DNA of 64,000 nucleotides from CAYNWT01 sp964450955. GTDB lineage: Bacteria; Planctomycetota; Planctomycetia; Planctomycetales; Planctomycetaceae. The stretch's first letter is position 1, and every line of letters begins with the position of its first letter. The notes beneath the pieces are model-generated. The model ran no database searches and was not told the origin of the DNA. It saw nothing but the letters and a program-made list of their open reading frames with translations. The stretch is from NCBI GenBank assembly GCA_964450955.1, contig CAYVFI010000001.1:124001-188000 (forward strand). Direction: 5' to 3'. Shown here piece by piece: positions 47,300-55,138 of the stretch. A program made the translations under genes and the position numbers.

Positions 47300-48251
47300 C
47301 CTTGGCTATCGAAAATGGCACGGCCACTTGGTTTCCGGCGCGACTCGCTGGCAGGTGATTGCAGAAACCGGTATCCGTCGAGTCTGGCAAAGTGCGTGGA
47401 TAAGGCGCATTGTCTTTTTTGCCTGGCTGCCATTGTTACTGTTTGCCGGTGTCTTTCTGATTTTCGAATGGGGTGCTCGCGGAGGGCCAACGCAGCAGGT
47501 CGTCGTGTCGGCTCTGATGGAGTGGGGCTTCGCAGAGGAATTTCAAAACGTTCGATCAGCCGAAGATGTGACGAAAGTTCTGGTCAGCCTGCGGCATGAA
47601 TGCTGGCTGCGTCTGATTCAGATTTACTTCCGTTACCCACAGGGTATTGCTTTGGTGCTGGTCGTCGGACTGATCTCGCCCAGGCTTATCTCAGACGATG
47701 TCAGTTCCCGCGCTTTTCTGTTTTACTTTTCTCGACCGCTAAACCGGTTCGAGTATCTGATGGGGAAGCTGTCCACGGTGTGGGTCTATCTGGCAGCGAT
47801 TACAACCATACCCGCACTGTTTATGTACTTGATGGCAGTGGCTCTTTCAGCATCCCCGGAAGTCGTTCTGGATACGTGGGACATCCCGCTTAGGATTTTG
47901 CTGGCATCAGTTGTGGTCATCGGTCCGGCCGGTGTGATCTCGCTTTGCTTTTCATCGCTGACTCGCGACAGTCGCTACGCCGGCTTTGCATGGTTCGCGC
48001 TGTGGACCATGGGTGTGGTGACGTGGGTGTTTGTCAGCATCTGGCGAGCCAATCGTGATTATTGGGGCGACGCGGCTCATCGGTTCGAAGAGTACTTTTC
48101 GATCCACCATGTTTTCGGAGCCGTCCAGCGTTGGGTGTTTGGGCTTGAACCATTTGCCGACGTGAAGTGGTTTATCGCAATTCTGTCAGTCGCCACCACG
48201 GCAGCATTAATAATTCTGTTCCGCCGCATTTCTGCACCAATGAAGGCGTAG
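47286..48251 (+). CDS. ABC-2 type transporter permease (exporter gene 2 of 4)
   Basis: A 321-residue membrane protein from ATG 47286, with GAGGGT before it. It starts with a PIHDLGYRKWHG motif found in planctomycete ABC-2 permeases and has about six helices, including IVFFAWLPLLLFAGVFLIF, GIALVLVVGLISPRLISDD, VWVYLAAITTIPALFMYLMA and WFIAILSVATTAALIILF. The DDVSSRAFLFYFSRPLNRFE loop is the typical ABC-2 segment. Confidence 0.88.
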   Translation: MPIHDLGYRKWHGHLVSGATRWQVIAETGIRRVWQSAWIRRIVFFAWLPLLLFAGVFLIFEWGARGGPTQQVVVSALMEWGFAEEFQNVRSAEDVTKVLVSLRHECWLRLIQIYFRYPQGIALVLVVGLISPRLISDDVSSRAFLFYFSRPLNRFEYLMGKLSTVWVYLAAITTIPALFMYLMAVALSASPEVVLDTWDIPLRILLASVVVIGPAGVISLCFSSLTRDSRYAGFAWFALWTMGVVTWVFVSIWRANRDYWGDAAHRFEEYFSIHHVFGAVQRWVFGLEPFADVKWFIAILSVATTAALIILFRRISAPMKA

Positions 48252-48261
48252 GGGACAGATC

Positions 48262-49191
48262 ATGCTTATTCAATTCAACCATGTCACCAAGCTGTACGGA
48301 ACCGTACTTGGGGTCAACGATATCCATCTTGATCTTCAGCCGGGTGCGTATGGTTTGTTGGGCCCCAACGGAGCCGGCAAGACCACTCTCCTGAACCTTC
48401 TGGTCGGGCAGCTTTCGCCAACACTGGGTGCCGTTCAGGTTTTCGGAATGAACCCTCGGAACAACAACGACCTGATGCGACGCATCGCGTATTGCCCTTC
48501 AAGCGAAGGCCTGTACGCAAACGTATCCAGTTTCCGTTGGGTCAGCTATCTGAACGAACTGCGTGGATTCAGCCGATCGGAATCCAAAAGCCGTGCCGAA
48601 CACTGGCTCAGTGTGGTCGGCCTCAAAGACGCCATGCATCGGCACATCTCCGGGTACTCTCGAGGCATGCGACAGCGCACCAAGCTGGCTCAGGCGTTGG
48701 CCCACGACGCCGACTTTATCATTCTTGACGAACCTTTCAGCGGACTCGACCCCGTTGGTCGCCATGAAATGACCGAACTGCTGCGAGAGCGCGTGCAAAG
48801 TGGGGTCAGCGTTTTGTTTGCCAGTCATGTGCTGCACGATATCGAATCTCTGACATCGTCGTTTCTGTTAATTCGCGGCGGTCGCGTACTCGCATCGGGC
48901 AACAAGGACGAAATCTACGAACTGATGGTCGACATCCCCACGGAAGTTGAGATCCATTCGCTGGAAGCTCGAGAACTCGCGGCGTTGCTGGTTCAAGAGC
49001 CTTCAACTGAGAAAGTTTCGGTCGCCGAGAACAAGATCACAGTTCATACAAACAGCGCGGCGGCGCTGGCTTCGGTGTTGCCGAGAGTCTGTGCTGACGC
49101 GAACGCACGGATCACCAAAATGGAATCAGGCAGCAGTTCGCTGCATGACCTGTTTACCTCGCTCATGAAGATTCATCGAGGTGAACTATGA
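48262..49191 (+). CDS. ABC transporter ATP-binding protein (exporter gene 3 of 4)
   Basis: A 309-residue ATPase. Walker A GPNGAGKTT, signature SGYSRGMRQRTKL, Walker B FIILDEPFSGLD and His in ASHVLHD are complete. A C-terminal extension (EIHSLEARELAALLVQEPST onward) resembles that of the first ATPase. The ATG of the last permease overlaps its stop (ATGA). Confidence 0.92.
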   Translation: MLIQFNHVTKLYGTVLGVNDIHLDLQPGAYGLLGPNGAGKTTLLNLLVGQLSPTLGAVQVFGMNPRNNNDLMRRIAYCPSSEGLYANVSSFRWVSYLNELRGFSRSESKSRAEHWLSVVGLKDAMHRHISGYSRGMRQRTKLAQALAHDADFIILDEPFSGLDPVGRHEMTELLRERVQSGVSVLFASHVLHDIESLTSSFLLIRGGRVLASGNKDEIYELMVDIPTEVEIHSLEARELAALLVQEPSTEKVSVAENKITVHTNSAAALASVLPRVCADANARITKMESGSSSLHDLFTSLMKIHRGEL

Positions 49192-50342
49192 TTAACCTTC
49201 GCAGTGTCATCACCGTTTTTCGGTTCGAACTTCGGCAGGCCGCGACCATTCCTCGCATGGCATGGTGGCTGGCGTTAACCCTGTTCCCGATTCTGTTGTC
49301 CGCCTTGTTACATTTCGCTGAGAACGAACAGGGCAGTCGACCAGACAGAACACCGGCTGTGGAGCGATGGACATTCGAAGAAAAAGCCGTGCTACCAACG
49401 GTGGAAGTCGATGGGGAAACACTTTCAAACCTCAAGACGATCGCCTACATGGCTGGCCTCACACCCGGGGCGGTACAGCGCGGAATCAACGACCGGATGA
49501 GAATCCCCTCGCCGCGACGCAATCGTTCGGACTCCCCAAAGGTTTTGGTCGTGCACTATCCGGCTTCCATGCAGGAAGACGACGGTCGGCTGGACATTGC
49601 CCGGAACTTATCCGCTGCTGAGTTTGCCAGAGTTATCTTCGTGAAAGAAGGGGAAGCCGAACCGAACTTGGTTCCCCCATCCCCACAGTCGATTTTCTGG
49701 GGCGCCGGCCTGTTTGTTCTGCTGCCTTCCGTAGTCACGATGCTGGCCACGTTCTTGTGGTCGGCACCTGCAATCGCAAGTGAACTGGAAGGACGCAGTT
49801 GGGCTTACATTGCGACTCGACCACACGGACCAGTTAGCGTCTTGCTGGGCAACTACGCCATCGGAGTCGTATGGGGGCTCAGCGCTACACTAACGGGCCT
49901 CGCGGTCTCACTGTGGATCGCCAACATCCCCGAAGGCTTCACCTACCTGTTCTGGCCGCTGGCATTCACGATACTGCTAAGCACCCCTGCCTACGGCGCC
50001 ATCTATGCGTTCATCGGAACGATCGCTCCACGACGCGCGATGGTGGTCTCGGTGGCTTATACACTTGTTTTGGAGGGTTTCATTAGTTTCCTGCCGGCAT
50101 TCGGCACACCCGCCCTCATTAGCCGAATCACTGTGCAGTATCCCATCCGATCAATCATTGTCCGATCGCTGCGTCTGCAGGAACTTGATGATGTTGGTGA
50201 ACTGTCCCGGTTCATCGTTCCTGACCCAAACCTCGCGATCGAAGTTGCCAGCGTGTTGATTATCACGATCGTTGCTTTGACAGCCGCTGTGTTCATGCTT
50301 CGCAGTCAGGAACTCACTGCCGCGGATGAATCCGACTCTTAG
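49188..50342 (+). CDS. ABC-2 type transporter permease (exporter gene 4 of 4)
   Basis: A 384-residue membrane protein. An N-terminal helix (MAWWLALTLFPILLSALLHF) is followed by a soluble domain of about 110 residues, then five helices (FWGAGLFVLLPSVVTMLATF, YAIGVVWGLSATLTGLAVSL, FWPLAFTILLSTPAYGAIYA, MVVSVAYTLVLEGFISFLPA, VLIITIVALTAAVFML). ELEGRSWAYIATRPHGPVSV is the conserved ABC-2 loop. The four genes likely form one heteromeric exporter; substrate unknown. Confidence 0.85.
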   Translation: MINLRSVITVFRFELRQAATIPRMAWWLALTLFPILLSALLHFAENEQGSRPDRTPAVERWTFEEKAVLPTVEVDGETLSNLKTIAYMAGLTPGAVQRGINDRMRIPSPRRNRSDSPKVLVVHYPASMQEDDGRLDIARNLSAAEFARVIFVKEGEAEPNLVPPSPQSIFWGAGLFVLLPSVVTMLATFLWSAPAIASELEGRSWAYIATRPHGPVSVLLGNYAIGVVWGLSATLTGLAVSLWIANIPEGFTYLFWPLAFTILLSTPAYGAIYAFIGTIAPRRAMVVSVAYTLVLEGFISFLPAFGTPALISRITVQYPIRSIIVRSLRLQELDDVGELSRFIVPDPNLAIEVASVLIITIVALTAAVFMLRSQELTAADESDS

Positions 50343-50440
50343 CGAAGGCAACGCGAACAGGTTTCGTCGCCCTGAAGCCATCGCACGGATCGCGAGACCG
50401 ACAACACCAAAAGGCCCCGCTTCTCCCTGATGAGCCTCAC

Positions 50441-50959
50441 TCACTTCAGGCTGATCTTCAGGTCGTCGTGTTTCATCTGCAGCAGTGCTTCCGCATTGCC
50501 TTTGGCGTCGTCAACCGGATGGTGCGTGTGTTTGGTTTTGCGCAGGTGCTTAAAGTTCTTGAACGTATCGTTCACCAGGCCTTTATACAGTGACCCAAGA
50601 TTGGTGGAACTGTGACCAAACGGATTGGCTCCCGTGAAGTGGTGGAAGTACCAATTAACGAACTGCCAGTCGAAACCGTTGTTGTCGGAAATAAAAAACG
50701 GGCGACCGGTGCTGTTCTCTCTAATCCACTCACCAAACCTGCGCATCACCTCGGACGGCTCATCAAACGCTTCGGTCTGCTCTCGACTGAACCCGCTGAC
50801 CGCCAGAGCCTCCGGAATCCACTTGTCAGAAATTGGCCTGATCTGACCGTAGAACGTTCGTTCCAGCGAAGGTTCGACGATGACAGCCCCAAAACAGATC
50901 ATCGAATAGTCGCCAGGAATCGGACCGTCCGCTTCGACATCGACCATGATGTGGCTCAT
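50441..50959 (-). CDS. DnaQ-like 3'-5' exonuclease (DEDD family)
   Basis: A 172-residue exonuclease. Catalytic acids are seen in IMVDVEADGP, FISDNNGFDWQFVNWYFHHF and HHPVDDAKGNAEALLQM, matching the DEDDh arrangement. The short length and the LERTFYGQIRPISDKWIPEA segment recall the Rv2179c-type exoribonucleases. GGAG precedes the ATG. Whether its target is RNA or DNA is unknown. Confidence 0.82.
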   Translation of the reverse strand: MSHIMVDVEADGPIPGDYSMICFGAVIVEPSLERTFYGQIRPISDKWIPEALAVSGFSREQTEAFDEPSEVMRRFGEWIRENSTGRPFFISDNNGFDWQFVNWYFHHFTGANPFGHSSTNLGSLYKGLVNDTFKNFKHLRKTKHTHHPVDDAKGNAEALLQMKHDDLKISLK

Positions 50960-51031
50960 CGTGGCATCTCCAAAAACTGATCCGACACAAACAACCGCAT
51001 CAGGTTCGGAACCGGTTATCGCAAATTCGCC

Positions 51032-51277
51032 TCAGGACTTTGTAGAACACATCGCTGAACCACCTGTCCCATCGTCGTTGTGGTCGTCGTCGTCCCCAAA
51101 GGGTGAGCGTGGCATGCCGCGGAATCTGCTGCGATCCATCCGCACAAGCGTTCGTTGGCCGAACATTTCCATCTCTACTGCGATCCACTCAGGTTCTACG
51201 GCCGTGACGATCGCTTCCCGCTCGGGGTCGTTAATATCGCAGTTCAGCCGTTGGCCCACCCAGAACTCGCCAAACAT
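51032..51277 (-). CDS. Hypothetical small protein
   Basis: An 81-residue protein (MFGEFWVGQRLNCDINDPER ...), beta-rich with an acidic tail (GDDDDHNDDGTGG). Regular alternation in EREAIVTAVEPEWIAVEMEM suggests a small barrel. No signal, no membrane helix, no known family. It lies upstream of the exonuclease gene on the same strand with a 72-nt gap. Confidence 0.6.
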   Translation of the reverse strand: MFGEFWVGQRLNCDINDPEREAIVTAVEPEWIAVEMEMFGQRTLVRMDRSRFRGMPRSPFGDDDDHNDDGTGGSAMCSTKS

Positions 51278-51403
51278 GATTGATACTTCAGCTACGAGCC
51301 AGCGAGTTTGCTTTGGGCGCTGTCAGTCAAGGGGGAGGATTGTTGCGGTTAGCTCTTGTTCCTCACTGACAGCCGGAGTCCCGTAGGAAGAGTGCCTCTC
51401 AGA

Positions 51404-52627
51404 CTAAATGATCGTGCGCTTGGCGTCACGAACCGTCTTAGGATCGCGTTTCTTGATGAGCTCGAGGAACTTCTTCGCATCTGCTGCGTGTTTTGGCACC
51501 TTGATTTCCTCTTTGTCATCCCCTTTGACCTTCGGCACGTCTCGACTGCAGTGAACAAGGAATTTCACAATCGCCAGTTTAATGGCGCGTTGATCGTATT
51601 CTTTCTTGCCGTAGAGATTGTAAAGCTGCTCTGCAATCTCCCAGTCTTTCCAGCGGGCCAGGTCGGGGATAACCAGGTCTACAAGTGCTGGTCGGTTGAG
51701 CAACAGTCGCATTGACTTTTTCAGTCGTGCCTTTGAGATTTTTTCCGGGGCGTAGGTCCACATGAACCTGATGGCTCCAACAACTGCGTAGGTCTCACTA
51801 AACGGGACTTCTAATGCGTTGCCGTCTTTGTCTTTGACGACCTTTCCATCTTTGTCCTTCATGTCAGCGCTAACCAGTTTCGCCCGGTCAATGACATCCA
51901 GTCCATCGGCTCCTTTAATAAGCAGGTAGCCTGAGATCATTGAATCCAAACCCAGTCGGTAATCTTCGCTCGGCTGCACGATGTAGTCTTCCATCGCCCT
52001 GGCGTCGTCGTCGTTACCACACAAGCCCAACAGCAGACCGTAAAGGCTGACGCGTGTGGGTGACGTTTCCGGATCAAGAGCCCACTTACGCAGTTTCTCT
52101 CTTGGGAACCTGGCCTTTAGTGGCGTGATGTCTTTGTAGGGAGCGTTGGCAAACTCGCCGTACGCATCCATGGCAATCAATTCATCCGGGTGCTCAAGGT
52201 AGTCCAGGTAGTAACCCAGTCGATCGACCGTAGCCTTATCCGGCGACGGTGCCTTGGACATGTAGGTGTAGCTTTCTTCAGTGACAGGGATTGTCGTGTT
52301 CCATTCAAGCTTTTCATTCTGCGCTCCCATCAGCACGAACAAGTCACCCTCTTTGGCGGCCCGATAGCGAGGCAGCGTCAGGGCCTTTTTCTTATCAAGC
52401 TTCACGCCCTTGTTGGTTGCAATCTTGACGATCTCAAACTTCGAAGAACCCGGATCGGTGTCCGTCGCTTGTTCGCCGCCCTTCCATTTCACCAATGCAA
52501 CAATGTCGGAATCAGCAAACTGTTCAGTCAGCGTCAAAGACGGCGCGCTGCAGAAGGGACAGCTTAGGCTAGTGCCAATCGCAGTCAGCGACAGAACCAG
52601 AGCACAGGCAGGAAAAGACAAACGCAT
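51404..52627 (-). CDS. Secreted CPFC-motif protein with helical repeats
   Basis: A 407-residue exported protein. The signal peptide (MRLSFPACALVLSLTAIGTS) is followed at once by SCPFCSAPSLTLTEQFADSD, which places a CxxC pair at the mature N-terminus. A beta-rich part (IVALVKWKGG, FEIVKIATNKGV) and then HEAT-like helices follow (AMDAYGEFANAPYKDITPLK, GYLLIKGADGLDVIDRA, WEIAEQLYNLYGKKEYD). No named domain. Its neighbours upstream on the same strand are the two CCFG proteins, so the three probably act together in the periplasm. GGAG precedes the ATG. Confidence 0.78.
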   Translation of the reverse strand: MRLSFPACALVLSLTAIGTSLSCPFCSAPSLTLTEQFADSDIVALVKWKGGEQATDTDPGSSKFEIVKIATNKGVKLDKKKALTLPRYRAAKEGDLFVLMGAQNEKLEWNTTIPVTEESYTYMSKAPSPDKATVDRLGYYLDYLEHPDELIAMDAYGEFANAPYKDITPLKARFPREKLRKWALDPETSPTRVSLYGLLLGLCGNDDDARAMEDYIVQPSEDYRLGLDSMISGYLLIKGADGLDVIDRAKLVSADMKDKDGKVVKDKDGNALEVPFSETYAVVGAIRFMWTYAPEKISKARLKKSMRLLLNRPALVDLVIPDLARWKDWEIAEQLYNLYGKKEYDQRAIKLAIVKFLVHCSRDVPKVKGDDKEEIKVPKHAADAKKFLELIKKRDPKTVRDAKRTII

Positions 52628-52672
52628 TCCAAATCTCCAAACGGAAAACAGCGTTGGATTCAGTTGAGAACT

Positions 52673-53494
52673 TTAATTCGCGATGACGCGGGCTTCATCA
52701 ATTCGATATAGCTGAAGCACTTCACCATCTTCGACAAGCGGGTCGATGTGAAACGTTCCGACCACGTCGAATGGGCGACCTTCGATGTAGTCAGTCGTCA
52801 GGCCATCCACCAGCATTACTTTAAACAGGTCATAGATCTTGGCCTCGCGACCGAAGCAACAGATGTCGTTGTCGCGAGCCAACAGGAACCCGGTCAGCCC
52901 GGTTGAAGAATACGCAGGATACATAAATCCGCGGATCCGAATCTCTTTCCCATTTAGCTGTTCCAGCCAGCCAGGGAAGTGGTCGACCGCATCGGCCGGA
53001 ACCGGTTCCATGTTCAGAATCTTCAGCAGATCGATGTCGTCGTAGCTGACACGCAGTGCCTTGGTTTTCTTGTCTCGTGTAAAATCTTTGTTGGCCACCA
53101 GCAGCTTGACTTCATTGGGTTCCGTCGAAGTTTCTACATCGGCGTCTGGTTCATCACCGTCTGTTTCCTCAGTGAACGCGGTCCGATTTATTGGCTCGGT
53201 TCCCGCGTTCTCCGCGACAGCCACAGCAGGTGTGTCGGGGGTTACTTCAGCACTATTTGTCGCAACCAGGTCGTCGGTTGATGGGGGGTCAGTCGTCGCT
53301 GGTGTGATTACAGGCAGTTCCGCATCGTTGGCCGACTTCACAGTCTGGTCGAAGTCACGGTACTCACCGTTTGCGCTTTTCCCGCAGCCGGCAAGCGTCA
53401 GGCAGGCCACAGCAGACCCGGCTACAACCGCGGACTTCCACCATGAAGTTTGGGTTGAATGTCCAGCTAGAACGACGTCCATGCAGTATCGCAT
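52673..53494 (-). CDS. Lipoprotein with DUF3299-like CCFG domain
   Basis: A 273-residue protein from ATG 53494 (AAGG 7 nt upstream; ATG 53482 is an alternative). A lipobox LTLAGC marks a lipoprotein, followed by a long acidic Thr/Pro/Glu-rich linker and then a C-terminal beta domain: GKEIRIRGFMYPAYSSTGLT, FLLARDNDICCFGREAKIYD, PFDVVGTFHIDPLVEDGEVL. This layout resembles DUF3299 with CCFG where proteobacterial members have CIHVPPP. The start lies 28 nt inside the preceding gene. Function unknown. Confidence 0.78.
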   Translation of the reverse strand: MRYCMDVVLAGHSTQTSWWKSAVVAGSAVACLTLAGCGKSANGEYRDFDQTVKSANDAELPVITPATTDPPSTDDLVATNSAEVTPDTPAVAVAENAGTEPINRTAFTEETDGDEPDADVETSTEPNEVKLLVANKDFTRDKKTKALRVSYDDIDLLKILNMEPVPADAVDHFPGWLEQLNGKEIRIRGFMYPAYSSTGLTGFLLARDNDICCFGREAKIYDLFKVMLVDGLTTDYIEGRPFDVVGTFHIDPLVEDGEVLQLYRIDEARVIAN

Positions 53495-54204
53495 TTCACA
53501 GCCTTCATCGTGTAAACGGGCATGCCACTCGGAGCACTGGGGTCGGCAGAAATAACGCCAGCGACAGTAATGTGAGTCAGCATCGGAAAGTCCACTGGCG
53601 GATGTTCAGGATCGACAGTCACCTGAATCATGTCGTGTTGAGCAGGGTCGCCGCCAAAACAACAGTCGCCGCTGTCTTTCAAAAGAATAAAGTCGCGTTG
53701 GTTTCTGGTCGAACGCGTCTGGTACAACCATCCCTTGATAAACACTGGCTTCTCAAGGAGTGGTTCCACATCGGGATGGATCAAACGGGTCCGACCGCTG
53801 TACGCGAATTGCTTGGCTGCGATTTCACGAGCGAAGTTGTGCCGCTCGTAGCCTTCGGGGCACTCGGTCGCGTAGTTCCAGTAGTACATGGCCGAGCTTC
53901 CGACCACTGTTAAAGCAGAAAGTGTCAGCCCGATCTTCGCCGGAATGCCACCGCCAATCGCGCCTTCGGCCTTTTTGATTTTTGTCACCGCAATCAGACA
54001 CACGATGGTCGCAGCGAACGCGATAAAGATGCCGCCGAAAATGTAGAAGGCCAGTAACCCAAACAGAGCCAACACGAGGCCGATCGGCGCCAGTGGAGAC
54101 ATGGGCGTGTAATCGAACTCGTTGGACAGGTCTGGCAGTGGTGCCGATGCGGGCACGTCGTAATCTTGTTCTTCAGACATTCGCGTGTCTTCTGCAGTAG
54201 ACAT
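53467..54204 (-). CDS. Membrane protein with DUF3299-like CCFG domain
   Basis: A 245-residue protein from ATG 54204, with CGGAG upstream. Two or three N-terminal helices (LAPIGLVLALFGLLAFYIFG, GIFIAFAATIVCLIAVTKIK, AKIGLTLSALTVVGSSAMYY) are followed by a periplasmic domain with KPVFIKGWLYQ, FILLKDSGDCCFGGDPAQHD and HITVAGVISAD. It parallels the CCFG domain of the next gene. Function unknown. Confidence 0.78.
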   Translation of the reverse strand: MSTAEDTRMSEEQDYDVPASAPLPDLSNEFDYTPMSPLAPIGLVLALFGLLAFYIFGGIFIAFAATIVCLIAVTKIKKAEGAIGGGIPAKIGLTLSALTVVGSSAMYYWNYATECPEGYERHNFAREIAAKQFAYSGRTRLIHPDVEPLLEKPVFIKGWLYQTRSTRNQRDFILLKDSGDCCFGGDPAQHDMIQVTVDPEHPPVDFPMLTHITVAGVISADPSAPSGMPVYTMKAVKCDTAWTSF

Positions 54205-54381
54205 CTCATACTCCGTAAATCGCGCCGGAGCCTATTGGGGCCATCGGCTTGCGACAGTGAGGAAATGATACCAAACGGATTCGGTCCATACAGACCGCTC
54301 CCACAGCATTCTGTACGACCAAAACGCTGCTCGTGTCGGCAAAAATCGCCTCTGTACGGCGTTTCACCGGCTTCCGACGAA

Positions 54382-54936
54382 TCAGCCTCTTTTTCCGCGT
54401 CTGGACGCAAATTCCTGCACAACTGGGCGAGATGGAAGAGTCGAGTGGACGTGGCTGCGGTGGGCCAGAAGGTGAGCTTGAGCCTCAGAAGCCGACATTC
54501 CCCTGGCCTCAACCAGCCAGCACAGGGCCACAGTGGCACTTCGAGCCCGCCCGGCTTTGCAGTGAACGTATACGGTTCCGCCGCCATCCGCGTGCTTCTT
54601 AATAAACTTCACGGCTGCCTCAACATCATCGATGTGCGGGTGGGTGAAGTCGATGGTAGGCATTCGGAACTGTTCGATATTGGCCTGCTGATAAGCCGCC
54701 ACCGGTCCACCGTACTCCTCACACGTATTCACAACACCGGTTACATTGTCGTCTTTCCACTGCGGAACATCTTTCGTGTGGGGCAGGGCACCAACAATGA
54801 CATTCTCATCAACCCGATCCCACCAATTCCGCCGCTTCAGCACGCCCGCATTCAGGCGGTTCCACAAATACGTCGGCACAAACAATGCCCGCGCGGCGAT
54901 GCGGCGGAGGGCAAAATAGAAACCTGTTTGCTTCAT
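54382..54936 (-). CDS. PTPMT1-like dual-specificity phosphatase
   Basis: A 184-residue protein from ATG 54936 (MKQTGFYFALRRIAARALFV); the frame is open upstream without family sequence. The cysteine phosphatase signature is VHCKAGRARS (Cys126, Arg132), with Asp96 in PTIDFTHP as likely general acid and the ENVIVGALPHTKDVPQW start typical of the family. The motif is nearly the same as in eukaryotic PTPMT1, a phosphatidylglycerophosphate phosphatase, for which a planctomycete (Rhodopirellula baltica) counterpart has been described. A role in phosphatidylglycerol/cardiolipin synthesis is likely. Confidence 0.85.
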   Translation of the reverse strand: MKQTGFYFALRRIAARALFVPTYLWNRLNAGVLKRRNWWDRVDENVIVGALPHTKDVPQWKDDNVTGVVNTCEEYGGPVAAYQQANIEQFRMPTIDFTHPHIDDVEAAVKFIKKHADGGGTVYVHCKAGRARSATVALCWLVEARGMSASEAQAHLLAHRSHVHSTLPSRPVVQEFASRRGKRG

Positions 54937-55015
54937 TGTGTTTTGCCGTTGTGAGTGTCTGGAGGGAACGGTTGTTGGTTGCTGCTTGCGACCGGAAAAT
55001 TGATGCTGCGCGGAA

Positions 55016-55114
55016 TAGAAGCCCGGCATTTGGTTCTGAGCCAAATGCGTCGGGGATAGACAATGGTGCTGAGCGAGAGAACCAAACCCGGGCGAACGAA
55101 ATGCCGGGCTTCTC
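55016..55114. repeat. Inverted AGCCCGGCATTT repeats behind the peptidase gene
   Basis: AGAAGCCCGGCATTTGG begins near 55016 and its inverse AAATGCCGGGCTTCT ends near 55114. Between them, GCATTTGG/CCAAATGC forms another hairpin. Located between the phosphatase and peptidase genes on the minus strand; it may help end the peptidase transcript. Confidence 0.6.
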
Positions 55115-55138
55115 TCGCGTTCACCTCTCCGAACCAAC

